A stretch of DNA of 64,000 nt from Bacteroides faecium (GTDB taxonomy: Bacteria; Bacteroidota; Bacteroidia; Bacteroidales; Bacteroidaceae), in contig NZ_CP050831.1 of the NCBI RefSeq assembly GCF_012113595.1, forward strand, positions 310,001-374,000. Direction: 5' to 3'. The notes below the pieces were generated by a model. It saw nothing but the letters and a program-made list of their open reading frames with translations. It was not told where the DNA came from and made no database searches. A program made the translations under genes and the position numbers. Below are positions 44,776 to 54,067 of this stretch, piece after piece (the first letter of the stretch is position 1; each line of letters begins with the position of its first letter).

Positions 44776-46344
44776 ATGAAAAGAATTCAATCTATACTGA
44801 TAGCTACTTTAACAGGCTGCGCACTGTCCGTCTCTTCCTGTAGCAATGAAGACGAAACTCTTCAGACAAGTAATGACAAAAAAGCTCCTTTGGAAATAGA
44901 TGTCAATATATCACAGACCCGTTCCATTATTTACGGTACAAATCTGCCGGAAGAATGCGACTTTGGTATATTTGCCATAAAAGGGAATGGTAATGAAGCC
45001 CTCACTTATGGCTACAATAATAGAGTTACTTATGTAGATGGTAATTGCACACTCAATAATAAGATATACTTGACGGAAGATATAGACGTACCCATCTACG
45101 CTTATTATCCATATAGAGAAGAATGCAATCTTCACTCAATTCCAATTGAGACAGCATCGCAAACGGATTATTTATATGGATATAGCGCAAACTCGGACAA
45201 TCAACTAACCTATGTAAAGGCTAGCAATCCTAAAGCTAAGATACTGTTTAAGCATGGATTATCCCGCATTACTTTCAATATTAAAAAGGCGGAAAATAAT
45301 ACCAAAGAATATAATCTTTCATCTGTAGGGGTATCCGGTGTTCCTACTCATGCGTATTTGAATGTAATGGATGGTGGGAGTATTCTCGACCCTTCCGAAG
45401 AAAGCGACATTGCTATAGAGTCAAATATCACTATCAGCCAGACTAATAGTTCTGTAGATTTATTGGCAATCCCCATGAATATGGACGAGAAGACTGTAAC
45501 ATTAAAGTTATCATTCGGTAATCAGGATGAAGCTATCGTTACTATTCCTCAGACTAACTGGCAATCGGGACAGCAATATACATATAATGTACTCATCAAG
45601 GAAGGGCAGTTGCAAATCAGTGAAGCGGTAATTACAGCATGGAACAATACTAATCAGACCGGAATCGAAGTTGGAGATAATAATTATGCAGGTGCCACTA
45701 TTGGAGATATCTATTATAGTGACAATACTTATTCCTCTTCATCCAACATCAATCCATACAAAACGCCCATAGGTATTGTATTCGCACTCACTGACGAAAA
45801 AGACGGAGATATCAATCGGACATTAAGACATTCAGAGCATGGAAGAATCATTGCATTACAAGATATAAGTGAAGATAGATATGCATGGTCAACTGAATCC
45901 AATGACGTAACAGAACTCTACAATTATACAGCAACTTCAGGTGTCGAAACGACGAAGATAAACGCACAAGGAATGATTGTACAATGGGATATAAATAAAG
46001 ACCAAGCATGGGGTGATTTCAATGGGCAAGCAAACACCTCAAAGATCTGCACAGAAGCATATCCTGCCGCCTATGCATGCTACACCTATCAAACCGAAGG
46101 AAGAACAGCAGGAAGTTGGTATTTACCTGCATCAGGCGAATTAAAGTTATTAGAGCTACTCTACAATGCTAAAATCATCTATAATGTCTCAAATGACTGG
46201 TTCACCGCAGCAGGTGGAATATATTGGTCATCAACAGAAAGAGGAATTGAAAACGCTGTTTCTTGGGATAGTAGCGAACCTTATCAGATACCGGGGAACA
46301 ACAAGAAAACAACTTTGCCAGTCCGTGCTGCCAGTACATTTTAA
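44776..46344 (+). CDS. Fimbrillin-like lipoprotein with DUF1566-type C-terminus (1)
   Basis: A 522-aa lipoprotein (Cys22, VSSC). Residues 35-300 follow the fimbrillin pattern: an Arg site at R49 (ISQTR-SIIYG), IYAYYPYREE, FKHGLSRITFNIKKA and the closing strand ISEAVITAWNNTNQTGIEVG. Residues 310-522 form a DUF1566-like/C-type-lectin-like domain (IGIVFALTDEKDGD, GSWYLPASGELKLLELLYNAK, YWSSTER). The combination suggests a fibre subunit carrying an adhesive head. The following gene encodes the same architecture, so one is probably a duplicate of the other. Confidence 0.85.
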   Translation: MKRIQSILIATLTGCALSVSSCSNEDETLQTSNDKKAPLEIDVNISQTRSIIYGTNLPEECDFGIFAIKGNGNEALTYGYNNRVTYVDGNCTLNNKIYLTEDIDVPIYAYYPYREECNLHSIPIETASQTDYLYGYSANSDNQLTYVKASNPKAKILFKHGLSRITFNIKKAENNTKEYNLSSVGVSGVPTHAYLNVMDGGSILDPSEESDIAIESNITISQTNSSVDLLAIPMNMDEKTVTLKLSFGNQDEAIVTIPQTNWQSGQQYTYNVLIKEGQLQISEAVITAWNNTNQTGIEVGDNNYAGATIGDIYYSDNTYSSSSNINPYKTPIGIVFALTDEKDGDINRTLRHSEHGRIIALQDISEDRYAWSTESNDVTELYNYTATSGVETTKINAQGMIVQWDINKDQAWGDFNGQANTSKICTEAYPAAYACYTYQTEGRTAGSWYLPASGELKLLELLYNAKIIYNVSNDWFTAAGGIYWSSTERGIENAVSWDSSEPYQIPGNNKKTTLPVRAASTF

Positions 46345-46365
46345 ACAATAAATAGAATAGAACTC

Positions 46366-47904
46366 ATGAAAGCAAATATAAAATCATTACTTCTCTGCTT
46401 GAGTATAATAACTTATTGTTCTTGTAGCGAAAACTATGAAGAAGAAAACAGCAACAAAAGCAGTATACTAGAAATCACAACAGGTATTCAAACCCGCTCC
46501 GTTATAGAGTCGACTTCTTTCTCCGGCGGAGAACAAATCGGAGTATATGCTTCAGATACGGAAGGGGAAGACTATGCAGAAGGAAGTTGGAATATGAAAG
46601 CTGTATATAACAATAAATGGTATTTTGACAATCCACTTATTCTGTCCGAACAAAAGGCAACCATTTACGCTTATTACCCTTATAATGAAAAAGCCACCAT
46701 TGGCAAGAGCACATTTGTAAACATCACCCCTAACGTCTATGAAGCTATAGGTGGTCAAGCAGATTACCTATATGGACAAGGAGAAGCAGACGCAACGTAT
46801 CCGACAGCAAAGATTACATTCAAGCATGCATTGGCACGCATCACCTTTGCCATCAAAAGGGACAAGAACGACGCAGGCAATGGAGTGTTAAACAAAATAA
46901 CTTTAAGAAATGCATTAGGAAAGAAAACGATTTCCACCACTGGAACAATGGATATTACCACTGGAACAATTACTCCGAATGTAAAGGAAAATGCTTCTGT
47001 TATATTATCCACGAACTATACCCTCAATAACTCTACAGAACAAAAGGTGGATATACTTGTGATTCCCACAGAAATAACAGAAGGTGATGTTGAATTAGTA
47101 TTAACCATCGATGAAGGACTATATGTCATTAAAATGCCTGCTACCAAATGGGAAAAAGGGCAACAATATACGTACCCAATCATCATCAACAGAACAGATG
47201 CACACATGGGGGAAATCACCAAAGCTCAAATTGGAGATTACTACTATAAAGACGGCACATGGTCTACAGAATATAATAGCCAAAAAGTCTGCATAGGTAT
47301 TATTTTTGCTTTGAGTGATGAAAAAGACGGTGATATTAATATCTCATTAAAAGCATCTGAGCATGGTAGAATTGTTGCATTAAATGATATAGAAGGAGAC
47401 TACCTTTGGATAGACAGAGATTATATTGATGTAGAAGGTATCCCTAACTACTCTTCAGTAGACGGATATATCAAAAATGGATATCTACCGCATGACGGCA
47501 ATGATAACTATCAGACAGAAAAAGAACATATTCAACCATGGAATCTTAACAGTTGGCCGGAAATAAATGGTAAATACTATGCATTCACAGACTATACAGG
47601 CAGACAACATAATAGCTATTTAAAACAAACAGATTATCCTGCTGCACTAAATTGTGATTCTTCAAGAGACGGATTTTGGTATCTACCATCCATCGGAGAG
47701 ATGGCAAGGTTAGGAATGGCATATAGCGCCGGATTGATTAGTAGTGTCAAACAAGATAACTTCTCTAATTTCCACGAAGTAGATTATTGGACATCTTCCG
47801 AATATAATGAAGAAATGGCCTGGAGATATAATCCCAGCAATGCATACGTCGGGCAATATAACAAAAAGAGTAGATTACGTGTCCGTCCTGTCTCTTCATT
47901 CTAA
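46366..47904 (+). CDS. Fimbrillin-like lipoprotein with DUF1566-type C-terminus (2)
   Basis: The 512-aa product has the same layout as its upstream neighbour: lipobox (SCSC, Cys20), Arg site R44 (GIQTR-SVIES), fimbrillin core with IYAYYPYNEK and FKHALARITFAIKRD, and a DUF1566-like C-terminal domain (IGIIFALSDEKDGDI, GFWYLPSIGEMARLGMAYSAG, YWTSSEYN). The two are clear tandem paralogues that have diverged in the loops, as surface-exposed proteins do. It lies 21 bases after the first copy. Confidence 0.85.
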   Translation: MKANIKSLLLCLSIITYCSCSENYEEENSNKSSILEITTGIQTRSVIESTSFSGGEQIGVYASDTEGEDYAEGSWNMKAVYNNKWYFDNPLILSEQKATIYAYYPYNEKATIGKSTFVNITPNVYEAIGGQADYLYGQGEADATYPTAKITFKHALARITFAIKRDKNDAGNGVLNKITLRNALGKKTISTTGTMDITTGTITPNVKENASVILSTNYTLNNSTEQKVDILVIPTEITEGDVELVLTIDEGLYVIKMPATKWEKGQQYTYPIIINRTDAHMGEITKAQIGDYYYKDGTWSTEYNSQKVCIGIIFALSDEKDGDINISLKASEHGRIVALNDIEGDYLWIDRDYIDVEGIPNYSSVDGYIKNGYLPHDGNDNYQTEKEHIQPWNLNSWPEINGKYYAFTDYTGRQHNSYLKQTDYPAALNCDSSRDGFWYLPSIGEMARLGMAYSAGLISSVKQDNFSNFHEVDYWTSSEYNEEMAWRYNPSNAYVGQYNKKSRLRVRPVSSF

Positions 47905-47948
47905 TCACAAAACAGAACAAAATTATCTATTATAAAAAAGACATCATC

Positions 47949-48623
47949 ATGAAAAAGATTATTTTACTTTGCCTTGCTTTCCTTGCCATGACTGCAGGAA
48001 GCCTTTACGCCCAGTCCACCAATGATTTAGCCAAAGAAAGAAAAGAAAACGCTAAAATGACCCGTGCCGAACTCAAACAGAAAGCATCTAAATCCGCCCG
48101 CAAAGAAGCTAAAAAGCTTCAGAAAGAAAGATGGCAAACTGCACCGGGAGCACTTCCTATCGACAAGCAGCTCGATAAGTCATATAATATGCAATATGAA
48201 TATGATGAATCAGGCTATCCTAAATATTTGATGGGAGAAGCCATGAGTATCGGTGAGAACTACGACGGTGCCAAGATGCAAGCCCTCGAGCTAGCCAAGC
48301 AAAATCTAGCCGGACAAATACAAACTGAAATCACCGCTTTGGTAGAGAATCAAGTCTCCAACCAGCAATTGTCCGCCGAAGAAGCAGCCACCGTCACTAA
48401 AAGTGTAATGGCTAGCAAAAATCTGATTTCACAAAGTATCGGACGTATTCTTCCTGTCATGGAAGTATATCGTACTCTAAGTAATAAGAATAAAGAAGTA
48501 CTAACCCGCATCGCTTACAATAGTGCGATGGCTAAAGAAGCGGCTAAAAAAGCCATCCGCAAAGACTTAGAAAAACAAGGTGACCAACTAAAAGGGCAAC
48601 TCGACAAATTATTGAACTGGTAA
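47949..48623 (+). CDS. LPP20-like exported protein
   Basis: A 224-aa protein with a signal peptide ending YAQ. A Lys/Ala-rich N-terminal helix (residues 30-62) is followed by a domain like LPP20-family lipoproteins: GEAMSIGENYDGAKMQALELAKQNLAGQIQTEITALVENQV and a C-terminal KNKEVLTRIAYN segment. Unlike typical LPP20 proteins it has no lipobox. LPP20-like domains bind peptidoglycan or protein partners in the envelope. The stop codon is two bases ahead of the next start, implying coupling. Confidence 0.7.
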   Translation: MKKIILLCLAFLAMTAGSLYAQSTNDLAKERKENAKMTRAELKQKASKSARKEAKKLQKERWQTAPGALPIDKQLDKSYNMQYEYDESGYPKYLMGEAMSIGENYDGAKMQALELAKQNLAGQIQTEITALVENQVSNQQLSAEEAATVTKSVMASKNLISQSIGRILPVMEVYRTLSNKNKEVLTRIAYNSAMAKEAAKKAIRKDLEKQGDQLKGQLDKLLNW

Positions 48624-48625
48624 AA

Positions 48626-49492
48626 ATGAAGAAATACACTTCTTTGTTATTTTTATTAATTTTCCCGCTCACCCTCTCCGCCCAAAAGACGGAGAAGGTC
48701 TGTGGGGAATACACTTATTATGCCCCGGCAGACAAAACACTGGAACAAGCAAAACAAATCGCCTTGGAGCGAGCAAAAATACAAGCCTTGGCAGATGAAT
48801 TCGGAACGATTGTTTCGCAAAGTAACGCCACTCTGATGCAGAACGAAAATGGAAAAACAGACAGTCATTTCTTCTCACTTAGCAACAGCGAAGTAAAAGG
48901 CGAATGGTTGGAAGACCAAGGAGAACCGGAATATCAAATCAACTATGAACAAGGGATGCTGGTTATTAAATGTTCTGTCTGCGGAAAAGCACGTGCCATC
49001 ACCAACAAAGCTGTAGACTTTACGGCACTGATACTCCGCAACGGAACGGAAGAAAAGTTTGCCAGTGTGGATTTTCGTAACGGCGACGACATGTTCTTGT
49101 TCTTTCAAGCTCCTACCGACGGCTATATAGCAGTTTACTTGGTAGACCAAACACCTACTGCCTATTGCCTGCTCCCCTATCAAAGTGACGGAAACGGACA
49201 ACAGCCTGTGAAACATGGAGAAAAATATGTGTTCTTCTCACCAAAGCTTGCCAAAGATACAAAATCTCTCGTCGATGAATATACACTTACTTGCAGCGGA
49301 ACAATAGAGCACAATCAAGTTTATGTTATTTTCTCACCCAACCCTTTCACTAAAGCCTTAGACAGTCAGCAAAATTCATCACTTCCCCGTCAACTAAGTT
49401 ATGAGGATTTCTCCAAGTGGCTGGGAAAATGTAGAAAACGAGATGAAAAGATGGGGATGAAAAGGATGGATATAGAAATAAAAAAGAACTAA
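48626..49492 (+). CDS. DUF4384-like exported protein
   Basis: The 288-aa protein (signal peptide ending LSAQ) has an N-terminal LPP20/FlgT-like region (LEQAKQIALERAKIQALADEFGTIV), which is also seen in its upstream neighbour, and a DUF4384-like domain at about 135-250 (FRNGDDMFLFFQAPTDGYIAVYLVD...CLLPYQSDGNGQQPVKHGEKYVFF). Such domains occur on bacterial protease and kinase proteins of the envelope. It is cotranslated with the preceding gene and precedes the transglutaminase-like gene. Function is unknown. Confidence 0.75.
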   Translation: MKKYTSLLFLLIFPLTLSAQKTEKVCGEYTYYAPADKTLEQAKQIALERAKIQALADEFGTIVSQSNATLMQNENGKTDSHFFSLSNSEVKGEWLEDQGEPEYQINYEQGMLVIKCSVCGKARAITNKAVDFTALILRNGTEEKFASVDFRNGDDMFLFFQAPTDGYIAVYLVDQTPTAYCLLPYQSDGNGQQPVKHGEKYVFFSPKLAKDTKSLVDEYTLTCSGTIEHNQVYVIFSPNPFTKALDSQQNSSLPRQLSYEDFSKWLGKCRKRDEKMGMKRMDIEIKKN

Positions 49493-49548
49493 AGAAGAAA
49501 GCAGACCTTATGCTTCATTATGCATAATAAATTTAATAACTCCTTGAT

Positions 49549-51018
49549 ATGAAGTATCTGAATCTCACATTATTATTAGCGATTTGTCCTTTTTATTGTC
49601 TAGCTCAGAATAATACATTCAGGGAACAATACGAAGCTTTCAAGCAACAAAAAAACATTGAGTATGATGATTTCCGGCAAAAAGCAAATCGGGATTACGC
49701 AGAGTTTATGCGGAAAGCATGGGTATGGCATCAAGCAAAACCGGGATTACTGATGCCCATACAGCCCGATCCGCCCATGCCGGCTCCCGCTCCCCCGACA
49801 TTGGATAAAGGACAATCCCTAAAAGAAAAAATAACTCCTTATAGAGCCATTTTCAACACCCCTCCTGTCATTGAGCAACCGACGCCTATTGCTCCTATTC
49901 CTGAAATGAAGCAAACTGAAGGAAACTTTCATTTTCGCAGCTACGGAACTGAAATGCAGGTACGTCTTAATGAAAACAACCGCTTCACCTTGCAAAGCAC
50001 GGGAGAAGCAGATGTGGCAGATGCATGGGAACTTCTATCCGGCACTGCATATAACAACCTCATTAAAGAATGCTTGGCGATACGCGCCAATTATCAATTG
50101 TGTGACTGGGCATACCTAAATACATTGGAACAATTGGCAAATAGCTTTTTGGGCGCAGGAACTCCGGAAGCCACATTACTGCAAGCTTTCCTTTTTCATC
50201 AATCCGGCTATCAAGTAAGACTGGGACGTTCTAAAAGCAACGGACTTTACATGCTGGTAGCCAGCCGCCATATTATCTATAATATGAACTTTTTCGATAT
50301 AGACGGAAAACAATTCTACCCGCTTCACTATAAGGAAAACGGACTTTATATATACAACAATGCTTTTCCAAAAGAACAGCAGTTATCCTTAGAAGTAAAC
50401 CGAGAACAACGATTCGACGAAAATCCCCTGCCCGCACGAATATTGCAATCAAAAGGAGAATATTCATTGAGCGTGACACTGGTATTCAATAAAAACTTGC
50501 TCGATTTCTACAACACTTATCCACAGTCATATATTAATAATGACGGCACTACCAAATGGCGCTTTTATGCCCAAACACCGATTAGTCAAACAATAAAAGA
50601 GAAGCTATACCCCGTTTTACAAACAGCAATAAGCGGAAAAAGTGAACAGGAGGCTGCCAATATCCTCATCAACTTTGTACAAACATCTCTAACCTATGGT
50701 TACGATGACGAAATATGGGGAGGTGACCGCCCGTTCTTCGCCGACGAAACTCTTTATTATCCATATAGTGACTGCGAGGACAGGGCAATCTTATTCTCAA
50801 ACCTAATCCGCGACCTGCTACATTTGGATACCGTACTGCTTTATTATCCCGGTCATTTGGCAATGGCTATTTGCTTCCACAAAGAAACAGGTGGGCAGAC
50901 ACTAATCATTAATAACAGAAAGTTTACGTACTGCGAACCGACTTGTAGCGGTTATGCACCGGTAGGATGGTGTCCCCAAGAACTTGTTTCAATGCAACCG
51001 GAAGTGATACTCTATTAA
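49549..51018 (+). CDS. Exported transglutaminase-like protein
   Basis: A 489-aa protein with signal peptide ending CLAQ, a charged N-terminal helix (residues 20-60), a Pro-rich linker (PIQPDPPMPAPAPP), a central beta domain and a C-terminal papain-like fold of transglutaminase type. Cys409 (PYSDCEDRAILFSNLI) and His436 (YYPGHLAMAI) are placed as in that family; the third residue may be the Glu of YCEPT. Members either cross-link or hydrolyse amide bonds. As the last gene in the operon with fimbrillin-like subunits, a role in cross-linking or trimming surface proteins is possible. Confidence 0.8.
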   Translation: MKYLNLTLLLAICPFYCLAQNNTFREQYEAFKQQKNIEYDDFRQKANRDYAEFMRKAWVWHQAKPGLLMPIQPDPPMPAPAPPTLDKGQSLKEKITPYRAIFNTPPVIEQPTPIAPIPEMKQTEGNFHFRSYGTEMQVRLNENNRFTLQSTGEADVADAWELLSGTAYNNLIKECLAIRANYQLCDWAYLNTLEQLANSFLGAGTPEATLLQAFLFHQSGYQVRLGRSKSNGLYMLVASRHIIYNMNFFDIDGKQFYPLHYKENGLYIYNNAFPKEQQLSLEVNREQRFDENPLPARILQSKGEYSLSVTLVFNKNLLDFYNTYPQSYINNDGTTKWRFYAQTPISQTIKEKLYPVLQTAISGKSEQEAANILINFVQTSLTYGYDDEIWGGDRPFFADETLYYPYSDCEDRAILFSNLIRDLLHLDTVLLYYPGHLAMAICFHKETGGQTLIINNRKFTYCEPTCSGYAPVGWCPQELVSMQPEVILY

Positions 51019-51157
51019 ACATGTAATGCCGGATAAGTTCTGATATCATACGTATTAATTCACAACAGTACTGTTTTGTTCATTAGAGCACGGAATAGAA
51101 TCTTTTGTCATCTTCTACATGGATGTCAAGCATATCTTTGACCTTTTCATTTAATCG

Positions 51158-51189
51158 TTTGCATTTATGCCCGTTTTCATGTATCTTCG
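51158..51189 (+). promoter_or_regulatory. Promoter of the AAA-ATPase gene
   Basis: TTTG (51158-51161), 20 bases, TATCTTCG (51182-51189): a one-mismatch match to the Bacteroides consensus, 31 bases before the start codon at 51220. Confidence 0.6.
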
Positions 51190-51219
51190 TCTAGTGATTC
51201 ATAAAAAGCTAATGAAAAG

Positions 51220-52830
51220 ATGAAATATCCTATTGGAATACAGAGTTTCGACCAAATACGCGAAGACGGATTCGTTTATGTAGACAAGACGGACTTGGTT
51301 TATAATCTCGTTACGAATGGAAAAACTTATTTCTTGAGCCGTCCCCGCCGCTTCGGAAAGAGCTTGCTGATAAGCACATTAGCCTGTTACTTTCAAGGGC
51401 GAAAAGAACTCTTTGAGGGACTCGCAATCGCTAATCTTGAAAAGGACTGGTTACAATATCCTATCTTCCGCGTGGACTTCAATGGCGGGAACTACACCCG
51501 TGAAGGAGAATTGGAAAAAAGCATCGAAACATACATAGCCAAATGGGAAGTTGAATATGGTAAAGACCCTCTTGAAACCACCACAGGCGACCGCTTCAAG
51601 GGAGTGTTACAACGTGCCTACCAAAAGACCGGACAGCGCGCCGTAGTGCTAATTGATGAATATGACAAACCCATCCTCGATGTGCTGGACACCGGAGCTT
51701 TTACACGCAACCACGAAGGAGAAAAACGACTGCTCGAGGATCATCACAGGGAAATTCTAAAGTCGTTCTATTCTACCTTCAAAGGAGCCGACGAGTACCT
51801 GAAATTCGTACTGCTGACGGGAGTCACGAAATTCTCGCAAGTAAGTGTATTCAGCGGTTTCAACCAACCGGACGACATCAGTATGGACGAACGCTATGAA
51901 TCATTGTGCGGAATCACACAAGAAGAAATAGAAAGTTATTTCACCGAATCAATTTTGGAACTGGCAGAGTCAGAACAAACCACCGTAGAAGAAATGAAGG
52001 AATGGTTGAAACGCCAATACGACGGTTATCACTTTGGGAGAACCATGAAGGATATTTATAACCCGTTCAGCATACTCAACGCATTCAACAAGAAACAGAT
52101 TCGTGATTACTGGTTTGCCACCGGTACCCCCACCTATCTGATACGCCTGCTGCAACACAGCCGTGAACAGATGAACGAACTGACAGGAAAGTTCTATAAG
52201 CCATCCTTATTTGTAGACTATAAGGCGAACGTAGAACAACCCCTACCGATGATTTACCAAAGTGGATACCTCACCATCAAGGAGTATAACAAAAGAATGG
52301 GAACCTATCTGCTCGATTTTCCGAATAATGAAGTACGTGAAGGATTTTTGTCCGTGTTGGCAGCCAGCTATATGAAGCCGAAGAGCAAGGAAGTGACGAG
52401 TTGGATAACGGAAGCCGTAATGGATCTTGAACGAGGCGACACAGATACATTCCGCCGTTCGCTCACTTCTTTCCTGGCAAGTATTCCCTATGATTCACAC
52501 GGATCGTTGAAGGATATGGATATCACTGAGAAACATTTTCAATACACTTTCTATCTATTGCTTCGACTCATAGGGGTATATTGCAATGCCATCCATTGCG
52601 AAGACCGCCAAAGCTACGGACGGGTGGATTGCACACTGGAGATGGAGAACTACGTCTATATCTTTGAATTCAAAATGGACGGAACAGCACAGGAAGCTTT
52701 GGAACAAATAGAGAAGACCGGCTATGCCAAACCTTATCTGGCAGACAAACGAAAAGTGGTTTGCATCGGAGTGAACTTTTCATCCGTCACACGGACAGTA
52801 GAAGATTGGGAAGAAATTTCCATCGCATGA
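51220..52830 (+). CDS. AAA-ATPase-like / PD-(D/E)XK nuclease-domain protein
   Basis: The 536-aa cytoplasmic protein belongs to the large Bacteroidetes family with an AAA-ATPase-like N-terminal domain (YPIGIQSFDQIREDGFVYVDKTDLVYNL, Walker-like RPRRFGKSLLISTL, VVLIDEYDKPILD) and a C-terminal PD-(D/E)XK nuclease-like domain (YGRVDCTLEMENYVYIFEFKMDG). Many copies per genome are typical. The family's function is not established; nuclease-based defence or mobile element association has been suggested. It has its own promoter and is not part of the preceding operon. Confidence 0.9.
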   Translation: MKYPIGIQSFDQIREDGFVYVDKTDLVYNLVTNGKTYFLSRPRRFGKSLLISTLACYFQGRKELFEGLAIANLEKDWLQYPIFRVDFNGGNYTREGELEKSIETYIAKWEVEYGKDPLETTTGDRFKGVLQRAYQKTGQRAVVLIDEYDKPILDVLDTGAFTRNHEGEKRLLEDHHREILKSFYSTFKGADEYLKFVLLTGVTKFSQVSVFSGFNQPDDISMDERYESLCGITQEEIESYFTESILELAESEQTTVEEMKEWLKRQYDGYHFGRTMKDIYNPFSILNAFNKKQIRDYWFATGTPTYLIRLLQHSREQMNELTGKFYKPSLFVDYKANVEQPLPMIYQSGYLTIKEYNKRMGTYLLDFPNNEVREGFLSVLAASYMKPKSKEVTSWITEAVMDLERGDTDTFRRSLTSFLASIPYDSHGSLKDMDITEKHFQYTFYLLLRLIGVYCNAIHCEDRQSYGRVDCTLEMENYVYIFEFKMDGTAQEALEQIEKTGYAKPYLADKRKVVCIGVNFSSVTRTVEDWEEISIA

Positions 52831-52853
52831 AAAAAGCTACAACTCCTCTAAAA

Positions 52854-52900
52854 CATATCCGTTGGTTTATTCGTTATTATAAAAAGAACCAACGGATATG
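52854..52900. repeat. Inverted repeat enclosing the msrAB start codon
   Basis: CATATCCGTTGGTT (52854-52867) and AACCAACGGATATG (52887-52900) are perfectly complementary over 14 bases. The last three bases of the right arm are the ATG start codon of the MsrA-MsrB gene (52898-52900). The structure could be the terminator stem of the upstream gene or an RNA switch that hides the start. Confidence 0.85.
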
Positions 52901-53926
52901 AAACATTTTATTATCTTAGTGATTCTGATGATTAGTAATATATTTTTAGGAGTTGCTAAACCAATGAAAAATCAAGCAGAAATCTATTTCGCAGGGGGAT
53001 GTTTTTGGGGAACAGAACATTTTCTGAAGCAAATAAGAGGAGTAGAAAGTACTCAGGCAGGATATGCCAACAGTATTGTAGATAATCCTAGTTATGAACA
53101 GGTATGTTCGGGAAAGACGAATGCAGCCGAAACGGTGAAAGTGGTCTATGATCCCGAAGTCGTCAATTTGACTTTATTGCTCGATTTGTATTTTAAAACA
53201 ATCGACCCGACTAGTCTCAACCGACAAGGCAATGACCGTGGTACACAGTACAGAACAGGAATTTATTATACCGATAAAGCCGATGTGCCTGTCATTAATC
53301 AGGCTATTCAGGTGCTGGCAACCCAATATAGAAGCCCTATTGCCATAGAAGTGAAGCCACTGACCAACTTCTATCCGGCAGAAACTTATCATCAGGATTA
53401 TTTGGACAAAAATCCAAACGGATATTGTCATATCAATCCGGCTTTATTCGAAATGGCACGAAAGGCCAACGCTCCCCAAACGAAGAGTTATCAAAAGCCG
53501 GATGATGCAACTTTACGGAAAAAGCTATCAGCAGAACAATACGCTGTTACTCAAAAAAGCGCTACTGAACCAGCATTCCATAACGAATACTGGAACGAGC
53601 ATCGCCCGGGTATTTATGTCGATATCACTACCGGTGAGCCACTGTTTGTTTCCACTGACAAGTTCGATTCGGGTTGTGGATGGCCTAGCTTCTCCAAACC
53701 GATTCAAAAAGACTTGATTGCAGAGAAAAAAGACTCTTCTTATGGAATGCTCCGGACAGAGGTACGCAGTAAAAGTGGTGACGCTCATTTGGGACATGTA
53801 TTCACAGACGGTCCAAAAGACAAAGGCGGACTTCGCTATTGCATTAACAGTGCTTCACTCCGCTTTATCCCAAAAGAAAAGATGAAAGAAGAAGGTTATG
53901 GAGAATATTTGCCGCTCGTCAAGTAA
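52898..53926 (+). CDS. msrAB: Peptide methionine sulfoxide reductase MsrA-MsrB fusion
   Basis: A 342-aa exported protein with a signal peptide (ISNIFLGVAKP). The MsrA domain (about 27-195) has catalytic C35 in GGCFWGTEHF, GYANS and YHQDYLDKNPNGYCHI. The MsrB domain (about 205-335) has GCGWPSF, HLGHVF and catalytic C315 in RYCINSASLRF. The MsrB zinc CxxC pairs are absent. The enzyme repairs S- and R-methionine sulfoxide in envelope proteins. It is monocistronic, with its start codon inside a perfect inverted repeat and a terminator just downstream. Confidence 0.96.
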   Translation: MKHFIILVILMISNIFLGVAKPMKNQAEIYFAGGCFWGTEHFLKQIRGVESTQAGYANSIVDNPSYEQVCSGKTNAAETVKVVYDPEVVNLTLLLDLYFKTIDPTSLNRQGNDRGTQYRTGIYYTDKADVPVINQAIQVLATQYRSPIAIEVKPLTNFYPAETYHQDYLDKNPNGYCHINPALFEMARKANAPQTKSYQKPDDATLRKKLSAEQYAVTQKSATEPAFHNEYWNEHRPGIYVDITTGEPLFVSTDKFDSGCGWPSFSKPIQKDLIAEKKDSSYGMLRTEVRSKSGDAHLGHVFTDGPKDKGGLRYCINSASLRFIPKEKMKEEGYGEYLPLVK

Positions 53927-53977
53927 ACGCTGCGTAGATAGACTGAAATAGATAATACTTTATTCAGATAATTATAA

Positions 53978-54016
53978 ACGGTGGATTATCCCGAAAAGGA
54001 CATCCACCGTCTTTTT
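53978..54016 (+). terminator. msrAB terminator
   Basis: ACGGTGGAT (53978-53986) pairs with ATCCACCGT (54002-54010), followed by CTTTTT. Confidence 0.88.
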
Positions 54017-54067
54017 AATGCAAATTAAATTAGAGAGAGAAAAAAGAGTTTCACAACTCCATATATT

